41,894 bases of DNA from Rubrivivax sp. GTDB lineage: Bacteria; Pseudomonadota; Gammaproteobacteria; Burkholderiales; Burkholderiaceae_C. The stretch covers positions 1 to 41,894 of the forward strand of contig JAJTDE010000018.1 of NCBI GenBank assembly GCA_021298085.1. The letters are read 5' to 3'. The notes under the pieces were generated by a model. That model saw nothing but the letters and a program-made list of their open reading frames with translations, made no database searches and was not told where the DNA came from. Shown piece after piece: positions 18,197-27,741 of the stretch. The translations under genes were made by a program, and so were the position numbers. The first letter of the stretch is position 1. Every line of letters starts with the position of its first letter.

Positions 18197-19129
18197 ATGA
18201 CCACCTTGAATTCCAGTCCCTCCCGGACCGTGCTGGGCACCGTCGCTGCCACAGCCTGGGTGACGGCCATGGGCTGTGGCATCGCCTGGGGGCAATCGCT
18301 CCCCGGCCTGGCACTCCTGTTGGGTGCTGGCGGCACCAGCGCACTGGCGCTGCTCGTCTTCCTGGTGGGCTTGCCGCGTGAAGGCGCCTCCAGCGCCCGA
18401 TCAGGCTCAGTCGGCGCCGCCCAGGCCAGCAGCCTCGCCGACAAGCGTGCGCTGGACACCAACCTGCACCGCGACGTGGTGGCGTTCAAGGCCGAACAAG
18501 CGACCTTGAACACAGACGACAGCGTCGACCAGTGCATCGGTCAGTTCGGCGCCAACCCGGCCGCTTCGGTTGCCGAGGGCAACAGCCTGGGCACCACCGG
18601 CCAGTGGCGCGACTTGAGTGAGCAGCGCCACTCTGAAACCCGGCTGAACCAAGTGGTGCAGGCCGCACGCGATGGCGGCGATCCCCACCGCACGTCCGGC
18701 GATGCCATCAATGCCCTGCTGGACAGCATCCAGGCCACGATGGCCGAGGTGCAGGCCTCGGCCATGCGCCTGAGCAGCGCCAGCCAGGAGATCACCCAGA
18801 CCTCCAACAGCCTGTCCAACGCCGCATCGCAGCAGGCCAGCCACATCGATGACACCACGCCCAGCCTGCTGGCCGAACGCAGCCCGATGGGAAGCCGCGT
18901 GACGCACCTGGTGTCAGCCGCCCAGCAGACGGCCAGCTCCTCCGAGCAGCTGTCGGCCACCGCCGAGGAGCTGGCCTCACAGATTGGCACCCTACGCGAC
19001 ACGCTGGAGCGCTACAACCTGGCCAATGCGCCCACCCGAATCCCAGCCGGCACCATCAGGCACGACACCCGCCCACAGACGCACAGGCCACGCCCAACAG
19101 CCAGCCAACGCACACCCGTGGCGGCCTGA
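18197..19129 (+). CDS. tipless chemoreceptor-like protein
   Basis: Open frame of 310 residues built like a receptor with its signalling tip removed. Two membrane helices lie near the N terminus (about 12-60) with almost no periplasmic part. A weak helical region follows, then a stretch matching the methylation arms of the two upstream receptors: N-arm (ITQTSNSLSNAASQQASH, then DDTTPSL ending at Leu224), six residues LAERSP, then C-arm from Met231 (MGSRVTHLVSAAQQTASSSE). The whole CheA/CheW-binding tip is absent. The position usually holding a methylatable EE pair is Asp218-Asp219. The C terminus is a basic, Thr/Arg/Pro-rich tail. No stop or frameshift interrupts it. It sits between the receptors and cheW in the operon. 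It could be a decaying receptor or a structural/modulatory array component. Confidence 0.7.
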   Translation: MTTLNSSPSRTVLGTVAATAWVTAMGCGIAWGQSLPGLALLLGAGGTSALALLVFLVGLPREGASSARSGSVGAAQASSLADKRALDTNLHRDVVAFKAEQATLNTDDSVDQCIGQFGANPAASVAEGNSLGTTGQWRDLSEQRHSETRLNQVVQAARDGGDPHRTSGDAINALLDSIQATMAEVQASAMRLSSASQEITQTSNSLSNAASQQASHIDDTTPSLLAERSPMGSRVTHLVSAAQQTASSSEQLSATAEELASQIGTLRDTLERYNLANAPTRIPAGTIRHDTRPQTHRPRPTASQRTPVAA

Positions 19130-19171
19130 AGGCAACAACTCCCGGATGCACAACCCCACGTGAATGCCGCC

Positions 19172-19744
19172 ATGAACACGAGCAACGCTTCCACCGAATC
19201 CCGTGGCCTGCCCACCTTGGGCGAGAACCTCGACGGAGCGCAGTCACTGCTGCGCATGGCCGTACGCACGGAAACCCTCGCTGTGCCCATCGAACATGTC
19301 CGAGAGATCCTGGAGGTCACGCGCCTAACCCCCCTGCCCCGCACGCCCAACTTTGTGCGCGGCGTCATGAACCTGCGTGGTTCGGTGGTCCCGGTGGTAG
19401 ACCTGTCATCTCGACTCGGCCTGGGCGATACCGTCCTGGGTCGACGCTCGTGCATTGTGGTCGTCGAGTCACCGCAGACCCAAGCCGCCGAGGAAGCCAC
19501 CGACGACGAAGCCGTGATCGGTGACACGCTGGTGGTGGGGTTGCTGGTCGACGCGGTGTACGAAGTGTTCGACACCTCGTCCTCTCGCATCGAACCCGTG
19601 CCCCAGCTGGGCACCCGAATTCCGCCCGACATGCTGGCCGGCATGGCCCGCGCACGCGGCGAAGTCATTGGCATGCTTGCTCTGGCCAAAGTGCTGAGCG
19701 GCGCCGAGCTGACCGACCTGATCGCGCGCCACAGCGCACATTGA
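19172..19744 (+). CDS. cheW: chemotaxis coupling protein CheW
   Basis: Adaptor that links receptors to CheA; about 190 residues, a single CheW (SH3-like) domain. Recognisable segments: LAVPIEHVREILEV, LPRTPNFVRGVMNLRGSVVPVVDL and VVGLLVDAVYEVF. A roughly 15-residue Glu/Ala/Asp-rich insert (near 100-117) sits in the middle of the domain. Start taken at ATG 19172; GTG at 19160, four codons upstream, is possible, and neither has a strong Shine-Dalgarno. It follows the tipless receptor gene and precedes cheR by 39 bases. Confidence 0.93.
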   Translation: MNTSNASTESRGLPTLGENLDGAQSLLRMAVRTETLAVPIEHVREILEVTRLTPLPRTPNFVRGVMNLRGSVVPVVDLSSRLGLGDTVLGRRSCIVVVESPQTQAAEEATDDEAVIGDTLVVGLLVDAVYEVFDTSSSRIEPVPQLGTRIPPDMLAGMARARGEVIGMLALAKVLSGAELTDLIARHSAH

Positions 19745-19783
19745 TCACCACAGCCCGCAGCGCCTGAAGCCGCACCGAAGCCC

Positions 19784-20590
19784 ATGAAGACACTCTCCAA
19801 GAAGTCCTTCGACAAGGTCACCTCGATCTTCCACGATGTGTCCGGCATACGGCTGGGTGAGCACAAGATGGCGCTGGTCAGCGGCCGCCTGCAGCGTCTG
19901 GCCCAGGAAGCCGGTGAGACCGATGTCGACCGTTATGTCGACAGACTCGTCAACGGAAGCTTCTCCGGCCAGGAGATGCGTCGCGTGATTGACCGGCTCA
20001 CCACCAACGAAACCTACTTCTTCCGTGAACCTCAGCACTTCGAGGACCTGGAACGCCGTGTCAGCGACATGAAGACCACCAGCGACGAGCTGCTGGTGTG
20101 GAGTGGCGCATCTTCCTCGGGCGAAGAAGGCTACAGCATCGCCATGCTGCTGGCCGAGAAGGCCGGCCGGCGCCCTTGGCGTGTGATCGGCACCGACCTG
20201 TCCAGCGCGATGGTGGTGACAGCACGCCGCGGGCTGTACCCGCTGGAACGCGCCCGCCTGGTGCCGGCCGAGTACCTGAAGAAGTACTGCCGCAAGGGCA
20301 CCGGCGAGTACGACGGCCAGCTGCTGATCAGCGGCCAGCTGCGCGAGCGTGTGAGCTTCCTCGAAGCCAACCTCATGCAGAAGCTGCCCGACGAGCTGCC
20401 CCAGTTCGACGTGATCTTCCTGCGCAACGTGTTGATCTACTTCGACAACAAGGCCAAGGAACAGATCATCCGGAACGTGGTGACCAAGCTCAAGCATGGC
20501 GGTGTGCTGTACACGGGCCATGCGGAGTCGGTGTCGATGCTCAACGTGCCGCTGCGCAGCCTGGGTACGGCCATCCACACGCACGCCTGA
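19784..20590 (+). CDS. cheR: chemoreceptor glutamate methyltransferase CheR
   Basis: SAM-dependent methyltransferase that methylates receptor Glu residues for adaptation. 268 residues, normal length. The N-terminal helical CheR domain carries RRVIDRLTTNETYFFRE. The SAM-binding motif I reads VWSGASSSGEEGYSIAM, with Gly in place of the usual Pro after GEE. FDVIFLRNVLIYFD is the conserved catalytic-domain motif. Start ATG 19784. Genes for the opposing enzymes CheD and CheB follow, so the whole adaptation set is encoded together. Confidence 0.95.
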   Translation: MKTLSKKSFDKVTSIFHDVSGIRLGEHKMALVSGRLQRLAQEAGETDVDRYVDRLVNGSFSGQEMRRVIDRLTTNETYFFREPQHFEDLERRVSDMKTTSDELLVWSGASSSGEEGYSIAMLLAEKAGRRPWRVIGTDLSSAMVVTARRGLYPLERARLVPAEYLKKYCRKGTGEYDGQLLISGQLRERVSFLEANLMQKLPDELPQFDVIFLRNVLIYFDNKAKEQIIRNVVTKLKHGGVLYTGHAESVSMLNVPLRSLGTAIHTHA

Positions 20591-20640
20591 TCGATTCCAC
20601 GGATGTTTCAAACCCACCTTCACCGCGCGAGGAGCGCCGC

Positions 20641-21222
20641 TTGAGCACCAGTGTTCGTAGGGCCGGCTTGGCCACCCGACGCAACCATGGCAGCTGGCAC
20701 CTGAGTGCCGAGCTGGGACAGGACGTTGTGCTGATGCCTGGGCAGATGTACTTCGGGGGCCGTGCGGCCAGCATCCGTACCCTGTTGGGTTCCTGCCTGT
20801 CGATCACGTTGTGGCACCCGCAGAAGAAGGTGGGCGGCATGTGCCACTTCCTGCTGCCGTCGCGCCAGCGCAAGGCGTCCGATTCACTGGACGGCCGCTA
20901 TGGCGACGAAGCCATGGAGGCCATGGTGGAGATGGTCTCGCTGACGGGCACCAAGCCGTCGGAGTACTCGGCCCACCTCTACGGCGGCGCTGACACCATG
21001 CCCGAAGGCGGCGGACTGCGCTTAAACGTGGGCGAACGCAATATCGAACAAGGCTGGAAACTGGTGGACCAGTACGGCTTTCAGCTCGAAGGCATTGACG
21101 TCGGCGAAGACGTTCCGCGCACCGTGACGCTGACCCTCGCATCCGGGGAAGTCGACATGAAGCGGGGCACCGGCCGTGCACCCCAGTTTGCAACCCCTGC
21201 GATGCAAAAGAGCCTGGCATGA
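20641..21222 (+). CDS. cheD: receptor glutamine deamidase CheD
   Basis: Deamidase/methylesterase that converts specific receptor Gln to Glu and can interact with CheC-like proteins elsewhere. The catalytic Cys-His pair is visible: Cys52 in [11 protein letters not shown] and His69 in GGMCHFLLP, with the later conserved Thr in RTVTL. A TTG at 20641 is chosen as the start because GAGGAG lies at ideal spacing upstream and no ATG or GTG is available before the conserved domain; that gives 193 residues. The stop overlaps the cheB start by four bases (ATGA), indicating translational coupling. Confidence 0.9.
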   Translation: MSTSVRRAGLATRRNHGSWHLSAELGQDVVLMPGQMYFGGRAASIRTLLGSCLSITLWHPQKKVGGMCHFLLPSRQRKASDSLDGRYGDEAMEAMVEMVSLTGTKPSEYSAHLYGGADTMPEGGGLRLNVGERNIEQGWKLVDQYGFQLEGIDVGEDVPRTVTLTLASGEVDMKRGTGRAPQFATPAMQKSLA

Positions 21223-22352
21223 CACTGCCCGTCACACCCATCACCGCCTTTGTCGTCGACGACAGCGCCGTGGTGCGAAAGCACCTGACTGAACTTCTGG
21301 TGGCTGGCGGGATCGATGTCATTGGCAGCGCCAGCGACCCGCTGTTCGCCTGGCCAAAGATGAGCGCACGATGGCCTGACGTGGTCGTCCTGGACGTGGA
21401 AATGCCACGCATGGACGGCATCAGCTTCCTGCGCAAGATCATGGCCGAACGGCCCACGCCAGTGGTGATGTGCAGCACCCTGACGGCCGCCGGCGCCGAG
21501 ACCACCTTGCAGGCCTTGGCGGAAGGCGCCGTGTCCTTTGTGACCAAGCCGAAGCTGGGGCTGCGCGACTTCCTTACCGACGAGAACAATGGCCTGGTGG
21601 CTTCGGTGAAAGCGGCTGCCAGGGCACGCGTGCAGGTCACGCGGCCCAGCGCAACGGCAGCCGGCCAGGCGGGCGCCCTTGCCAACAGGGTGCCCATGGA
21701 CGGCGCCCAGGCGCCGACCGAGCCCTCCACCGCTCTTGGCGCCCTGGCCGAAACCACCGACCGTGTCATTGCCATCGGCAGTTCTACCGGCGGCGTGCAG
21801 TCCATCGAAGCCCTACTGACCGAACTGCCGCGCACCACCCCGGGCATCATCATCGTCCAGCACATGCCGGAGAAATTCACCGCGGCGCTGGCCCAGCGGT
21901 TGAACGGCCTGTGCGCGATGGAGGTCAAGGAAGCCGAGGACGGTGACCGAGTGCTCGACGGCCGCGTGCTGATCGCCCCGGGCGGACGCCATATGCAGAT
22001 GCAGCGCAGCGGCGCGCGGTATGTCGTCAGCGTCAGAGACGGCCCGCTGGTCAACCGCCACAAGCCCTCGGTGGACGTGCTGTTCCGTTCGGTGGCGCAA
22101 TGCGCCGGCGCGAACGCCGCAGGGCTGATCCTGACTGGCATGGGTGACGATGGCGCCCGCGGCCTGCTGGCCATGCGCCAGGCCGGCGCCGAGACCGTCG
22201 CGCAGGACGAGGCCAGCTGCGTGGTCTTCGGCATGCCCAAGGAAGCCATCCGCATGGGCGCTGCGTGCGAGACGCTGCCACTGAACATCATGCATCAATG
22301 GATCGGCGGCTGGGCACAGCGCATCGGCAAGGCCAGCCGCGCCGCCGTCTGA
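21219..22352 (+). CDS. cheB: chemotaxis methylesterase/response regulator CheB
   Basis: Phosphorylation-activated methylesterase that removes methyl groups from receptor Glu. 377 residues. The receiver domain (about 8-125) has acidic pair Asp14/Asp15 and phospho-acceptor Asp59 in [12 protein letters not shown]. An Ala/Pro-rich linker (about 140-180) leads to the esterase domain with catalytic residues in IGSSTGG (Ser188/Ser189), QHMP (His215) and LTGMGDDG (Asp). Nothing is missing. Its start codon overlaps the cheD stop. It is likely activated by CheA from this operon. Confidence 0.96.
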   Translation: MTLPVTPITAFVVDDSAVVRKHLTELLVAGGIDVIGSASDPLFAWPKMSARWPDVVVLDVEMPRMDGISFLRKIMAERPTPVVMCSTLTAAGAETTLQALAEGAVSFVTKPKLGLRDFLTDENNGLVASVKAAARARVQVTRPSATAAGQAGALANRVPMDGAQAPTEPSTALGALAETTDRVIAIGSSTGGVQSIEALLTELPRTTPGIIIVQHMPEKFTAALAQRLNGLCAMEVKEAEDGDRVLDGRVLIAPGGRHMQMQRSGARYVVSVRDGPLVNRHKPSVDVLFRSVAQCAGANAAGLILTGMGDDGARGLLAMRQAGAETVAQDEASCVVFGMPKEAIRMGAACETLPLNIMHQWIGGWAQRIGKASRAAV

Positions 22353-22472
22353 CGCGTCTCCGCGCAAGTCCAGCGTTTGCTGGCCTTAAGTCCCCCTCTT
22401 CGCAAGTTCTACCCGCGCTGGCTGCGCGAGCATCCGGGCTGGAATTGGCCCTACTCTGCCCGAAGCCCGCGC

Positions 22473-24956
22473 ATGCCACGCACACTGACCTCCGCCGACG
22501 CCGCCAACTCGTCAAGCACCGCCGCGGCGCCACCTGTCGGCCGGGCGCGCCGATTCACGCGGCTGCTGTGGCGACCAGGCATGAGCCTGATGTGCCAGCT
22601 GCACCTGCCAGGCAAGCTGGCCCTGGTGCTGATAGTCATCTGCGTACCCGTCTACGCGCTGCTGGTGAGCAATCTGCAGACGCTGTATGGCTCCCACGAG
22701 CAGATCCACGAAACCCAGGCAGGCATTGCGGTGTCCATGCCCATGGTCGACACCTTCGCTGCGCTGCAGCGGCTGAAAGGTCTGCAAACGGCCAAACTCG
22801 CCGGCGGCAAGGGTTTTGACGAGCCCTTGAAGGAGGCCAGAACCAGTGCCCAGGCTGCGCTGGAGAAGGCCAATGGCGCACTGAAGAGCACACCTGGCCT
22901 GCCAGCGATGCACACCTGGCCGGGTCTGTATCAACGCCTGGGCAAGCTGATCGCGGGTGAACACAGCCACAAGGCCGACGAGGCCTTGGGGCAGTTCTCT
23001 GCCGGCCTGACCGACCTGCATGTGTTCATGCACGACCTCAGCGAACGCACGGGCATGTCCGATGTCGGCGGTGCGTTGTCGCGCCAGCTCAGCAAGTTGC
23101 TGCTGGACAGCAGCATGCAGATGGCGCTGATCGCTGGCGAGCTGCGCGGCATCGGCACCCAGACGCTGATCCTGGGTGACAAGGCCAGCAGCCTGGACAA
23201 GGGCAAGGTCATCGGCATGGCAGGCGCGCTGAGCCGCCAGCAAGTGGCCGTGGACATCGACCTGCGCCAATTGCAGCGCCTTGACCTGGAACTGCCCGGC
23301 GCCTGGCAACAGACCACCGAACTGGTGCAGCACCTGGTCAGCGATGTCGAGTCGCGCTTCTCGGCGGCCACGCCGGGGGAATCGGCGTTTGCCTTCTTCG
23401 ACACTGCCAGCATTGCGGTGGACCAGATCCTGGCGGTGCAGCAAAACACGCTGCAGCGGCTGCGCAGCGTCGTCGAGGCCCGGCATGCAGGCCTCAAGCA
23501 GGAGGCGTTTGTGGTGGCCAGCCTGTGGTTGAGTGGCACGCTGGCCATGTTCTATGTGGTCGCCGTCTACTACCTGTCGTTCCAGGGCGCGCTCAAGCAG
23601 GTGCTCAAAGGCATGCGCGCCACGGCCAACGGCGACCTGTCCCACAAAATGAAGATCCGCGGCAACGACGAGCTGGTCGAGATCGCTCGGGCCTTCGACG
23701 CGATGAACGAACGCCTGTCGCGCCAGACCTCGGAGTTCCGCACCCGCGCCGCCCGCGTGGACCTCTCCGGCCGCCAGGTGGCCGTTGGCAGTGCCCGCCT
23801 GGCCCAGCGCACTGACGAACAGTCCCGCAGCGTCAGCAGCGCCGTCGTCGCCTTGGCCCAGATCAGCCAGGCGGTGGCGCAGAACGCCCAGTCAACGCGC
23901 GAGCTGGACGAACTGACCGAACGCCTGTTCACCCGCGCCGAAGAAGGCAACGCTGCCATGGCCGAGACTGTGATGGCCATGAACGAGCTGCAGAACGCGT
24001 CGTCCAGGGTCAATGAGATGGTCGCGGTCATCGACGATGTGGCCTTTCACACGGGTATGCTGGCCTTGAACGCGGCGGTGGAAGCCGCCCGGGCCGGCAC
24101 GGCGGGCAAGGGCTTCGCCGTGGTCGCTGGCGAGGTTCGTCAGCTGGCGATGCGCTGCGCCGAGGCGGCTGACGAGATCCGCAGCCTGATCAGTGCATCG
24201 GGCGCCAAGGTGGCCGATTCCTCCGACAAGCTGCAGCACGTCAGCGTGGCGCTGGACACGCTTTTCAGCGGCGTGCGCGAGGTCTCCAGCCAGCTGCGCG
24301 TGATTGCCTCAGCCAGTACGCAGCAGAGCGCGTCGCTTCAGGAGGTGGAGGCCAACGTGGCCAACCTCGACCACACTACCCGCGACAACGCAACCCTGGT
24401 GGACGAGTCCAACGGCGCCGCCAACATGCTGGTGGCCCAGGGCGAGGCACTGACCGCCAGCGTGAGTACGATGCGCCTGCGCCATGGCTCGGCCGACGAG
24501 GCGCGCGACATGGCCGAACAGGCCGTCGCGCACGCGCAGGCCATTGGCCGCGACAAGGCCTTGGCCGAGTTCAGTGACCCGCACGGCCCCTGGGTCGACC
24601 GCGACCTGTTTGTCTTTGCCATCGACAAGATGGGCAACATCCTGGCCAACGGCATGCGGCCCCAGAACATCGGCTCCAACGTGGAGGCCATCGAAGGACT
24701 GCGCGGCACCCACCACACCGACAGGCTCTGGGACAAGGCCAACGCCGGCGGCGGCTGGGTGCGCTACGAGGTGGGCCACCCGGCCACCGGCGTGCTGACC
24801 GAGAAGGAGTCGTATGCCCTGGCGCTGGACGACCATACGCTGGTGGCCTGCGGCTGCTACGGCAAGCCCCGGGCCGGCGGCGCCCAGGACGACATGCCCG
24901 TGCGGCCGGCGGCCTGGTCACGGGCGCGCGAGGGTACCCAGCTCGTCACCGCCTGA
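22473..24956 (+). CDS. chemoreceptor with C-terminal cytoplasmic single-Cache domain
   Basis: Membrane receptor of about 827 residues. Start uncertain: ATG 22473 is used; ATG 22581, just before TM1, is plausible, and the frame opens at a TTG at 22377. TM1 about 49-66, helical periplasmic region about 67-346, TM2 about 347-370, HAMP (ANGDLSHKM) and the signalling hairpin (tip near 545). The tip is divergent: FHTGMLALNAAVEAARAGT, with Thr at the usual tip Glu. After the hairpin, residues about 677-800 match a single-Cache (sCache_2-like) domain: DPHGPWVDRDLFVFAIDKMG, GGGWVRYEV and a final VACGCYG. Cache domains are normally extracytoplasmic; here the topology puts it in the cytoplasm. It ends the chemotaxis locus and overlaps the convergent RND remnant by 39 bases. 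Confidence 0.88.
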   Translation: MPRTLTSADAANSSSTAAAPPVGRARRFTRLLWRPGMSLMCQLHLPGKLALVLIVICVPVYALLVSNLQTLYGSHEQIHETQAGIAVSMPMVDTFAALQRLKGLQTAKLAGGKGFDEPLKEARTSAQAALEKANGALKSTPGLPAMHTWPGLYQRLGKLIAGEHSHKADEALGQFSAGLTDLHVFMHDLSERTGMSDVGGALSRQLSKLLLDSSMQMALIAGELRGIGTQTLILGDKASSLDKGKVIGMAGALSRQQVAVDIDLRQLQRLDLELPGAWQQTTELVQHLVSDVESRFSAATPGESAFAFFDTASIAVDQILAVQQNTLQRLRSVVEARHAGLKQEAFVVASLWLSGTLAMFYVVAVYYLSFQGALKQVLKGMRATANGDLSHKMKIRGNDELVEIARAFDAMNERLSRQTSEFRTRAARVDLSGRQVAVGSARLAQRTDEQSRSVSSAVVALAQISQAVAQNAQSTRELDELTERLFTRAEEGNAAMAETVMAMNELQNASSRVNEMVAVIDDVAFHTGMLALNAAVEAARAGTAGKGFAVVAGEVRQLAMRCAEAADEIRSLISASGAKVADSSDKLQHVSVALDTLFSGVREVSSQLRVIASASTQQSASLQEVEANVANLDHTTRDNATLVDESNGAANMLVAQGEALTASVSTMRLRHGSADEARDMAEQAVAHAQAIGRDKALAEFSDPHGPWVDRDLFVFAIDKMGNILANGMRPQNIGSNVEAIEGLRGTHHTDRLWDKANAGGGWVRYEVGHPATGVLTEKESYALALDDHTLVACGCYGKPRAGGAQDDMPVRPAAWSRAREGTQLVTA

Positions 24957-27696
24957 CGGCGAGTCGGTGGATTCAGGCGCTGGCTGGCGGCGACCCGCCA
25001 AGGGCCTGACCAGGTAGCTGTAGAGCACCGGAACCACCACCAGCGTCAGCAGCGACGAGGTCAGCACACCGCCGATGATGGCGCGCCCCATCGGTGCCTG
25101 GATCTCGCCGCCGTCGTTCAAGGCCAGCGCCAGCGGCAGGCTGGCCATGATGGCCAACGGCTGCACAAAGCTGCCGAACTGGCTGGCCAGCACGATGTCG
25201 ATGAAGACCACCGCCAGGCCCATGGCCGCCAGCAGGCCGGTGAAGGCCTCGTCCTGCTGCTGCAGCTGCCCGCCCACGTCAAAGCTGAAGCCCGGGGGCA
25301 GGGTGGTCTCCTTCACCAGCTTCTGCACGTCGGCCCCCACCTCACCCACACTGCGGCCCTTGACACCGGCATACACCGCCTCACGCCGCTGCAGGTTCTG
25401 GCGGCGGTTGATCTCAGGGTTGAAGACCTCGGTGATCTCGGCCACGCTGCCGAGCGTGACGGGTGTGCCGTCCCGCGCAAAGGACACTGGCAGGTGCAGC
25501 AGCTGGTCCACACGCTGGCGCTGCTGCCGGTTCAAGCGCAGCAACACCTCCACCTGGTTGCCGTCGGGTGTTGTCCAGTGGGTGGCCACCTCGCCGTTGA
25601 CGTAGGCCCGCAGGTTGGCGGCCAGGTGCGGCGCCGTCAGGCCCAGTTCCCGCACCGCGCCCTCCTTCAGACGCACCGCATAGGCCGGCATACCCTGCTT
25701 GACCGAGGTCTCGACATCGACGATGCCGGGCAGCTGCCGGACCTTGTCGGCAAAGGCCGGGGCCACGCGGGCCAGGCCTTCGGGGTCGTCGCCCAGGATG
25801 GCCACGTAGACCGGGCGGTTGAAGCCCACCGACCAGGGCGATGTTCAGCCAGGCCTGGTTGCGCTGCCCTGCTCCGCCCACCCAGGTCGACACCGTCTTC
25901 ACCTCGGGCAGGGCCCGGACGATGTCCTCGATCTGGCGCACCTTGGCGTCGGTGCGCTCCAGGCTGGCGCCCACGGGCATGCGCAGCGCCAGCTGCGTGA
26001 AACCCTGGTCGGTCTCCGGCACAAACTCGCTGCCCACCAGCGGCACCAGCGCCAGCGCGGCCACAAGACTGCCCGCCCCCAAGGCCATGACGATGCCTCT
26101 GGGTGTCAGCGTGGCCCAGCGGATGGTGCGTTCGTAGGCCCGGTGCAGGATGTCCATGCCACGGTCGGTGGCCCGGATGGCGTGGCCCAGCACCGGCAGG
26201 CGGGCCACCCGCGTGTGCGGCGGGTCCTTCCAGACGGAGCTGAGCATCGGGTCCAGCGTGAAGCTGACAAACAGGCTCACCAGCACCGCCACCACCACGG
26301 TGACGCCAAAGGGGTAGAAGAACTTGCCGATGATGCTGCCCATGAAGGCCACCGGCACAAACACCGCGCACAGCGCAAAGGTGGTGGCCATCACCGCCAG
26401 GCCGATCTCGTCGGTGCCGTCGCGCGCCGCGGTGGGGTGGTCCTTGCCCATGCCAATGTGGCGCACGATGTTTTCGCGCACCACGATGGCGTCATCGATC
26501 AGCAGCCCGATGCACAGGCTCAGGGCCATCATCGTCATGACGTTCAGCGTGAAGCCAAACAGGTAGACGGCGATGAAGCTGGACACCACGGCAATCGGCA
26601 GCGTCAGGCCGGTGATCACCGTGGAGCGCCAGCTGTGCAGGAACAGGAAGACGATGGCCACCGTCAGCAGCGCGCCTTCGATGAGCGTGTGCTTCAGGCC
26701 CGTCAGCGAACCCTTGACCCAATCGCTGCTGGAGTAGATGGTCACCAGCTGAACGTCCGGCGGCAGCTGCTTGCGCAGGGCCTCGAGCGCCGCATTGACG
26801 CCGTCGCCGGTGGTCACGATGTTGGCGTCCTGCTGCTTGAAGACGTTGAAGTTGATGGAGCGCTGGCCATTGATGCGGGCCACGGAATCGGCCTCGCGCT
26901 CGCGCTCCACCAGCGTGCCCAGGTCGGCCAGGCGCAATGCCAGGCCGCCCCGGCGCGCCACCACCACATCCTCGAAATGCCGGGGCTCGCGCACCCGGCC
27001 CTCCACGCGCAACAGGGCGTCCTGCAAGGGGCTGCTGATCAGGCCTATGGGCTGGTCGGCATTGGCTTCGCGCAGCGCGGTGGCAATCTCGGCCGGTGTG
27101 ACGCCATAGGCGCGCAGGCGGGCGGGGTCCAGGTCCACGCGCACTTCACGCGTGGCCAGCCCGCTCATCTCCACGCGCGCCACACCCTCCACACGCTGCA
27201 GCCGACGTGAGACAGTCTGCTCCGCCAGCAGCGACAGCTCGCGGCCACTGCGCGCGCTGGACAGCAACGCAAAGTTGACCAGCGGCTGGGCGTTGTCGTT
27301 GTTCCAGCGGGCGATGAGCGGCGGGCGAACATCCTTCGGGAACGCAGCCTGCAGTGCAGAGACCTTGTCACGCACCTCCTGCAGTGCGCGGCTCATGTCG
27401 GCATCCAGGCCAAACTCGGCACTCAAGGTACCCTGCCCTTCACCGGCGCGCGACATGATGCGCTTGACACCGGCCACGCTGTTGACGGCTTCCTCGATGG
27501 GCTTGATCACCTCGCGCTCGACCGCCTCGGCCGAGGCGCCGGGGTAGCGCACCTCCATCCACAGCCCCGGCGGTGAGATGTCGGGCATCTGCTCGACGCC
27601 CAGCTTGAGGTAGGAAAACACACCCAGCACACACAGCGCCACCATCACCATGACAGCAAACACAGGGTGCTGGATCGAGACTCACGTGATCCACAT
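24918..27696 (-). pseudogene. RND efflux pump permease remnant (HAE1-type), multiply broken
   Basis: Remnant of an inner-membrane proton-driven multidrug pump. Three lesions are visible. Codon 5 is TGA (27682-27684): MWIT, stop, then VSIQHPVF continues in frame, fitting a single Arg CGA-to-TGA change. Near 25830 the frame changes right after NIALV and resumes at GFNRPVYVAILG; about 30-40 residues expected between these in family members are missing. Near 25112-25147, MASLPLALAL joins directly to NDGGEIQAPMG, lacking roughly 70-75 residues that normally hold membrane helices and the VTKNAILLVDF region. The middle, with LCIGLLIDDAIVVREN, is intact. Downstream of its adaptor gene, same strand. 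It cannot make a working pump. Confidence 0.88.
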
Positions 27697-27741
27697 GGGC
27701 GGCTTTCAGCGCCGGCCCGGGGGCCGGGCGGGTTGGGCGTA

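Noticed and set aside
24918-25829. Stand-alone small transporter gene
   Set aside because: It is the C-terminal part of the RND pump after a frameshift, lacking its own start signals.
25819-27210. 463-codon plus-strand frame across the RND remnant
   Set aside because: Shadow of the pump gene; no family-like motifs. The minus strand shows clear RND sequence despite lesions.
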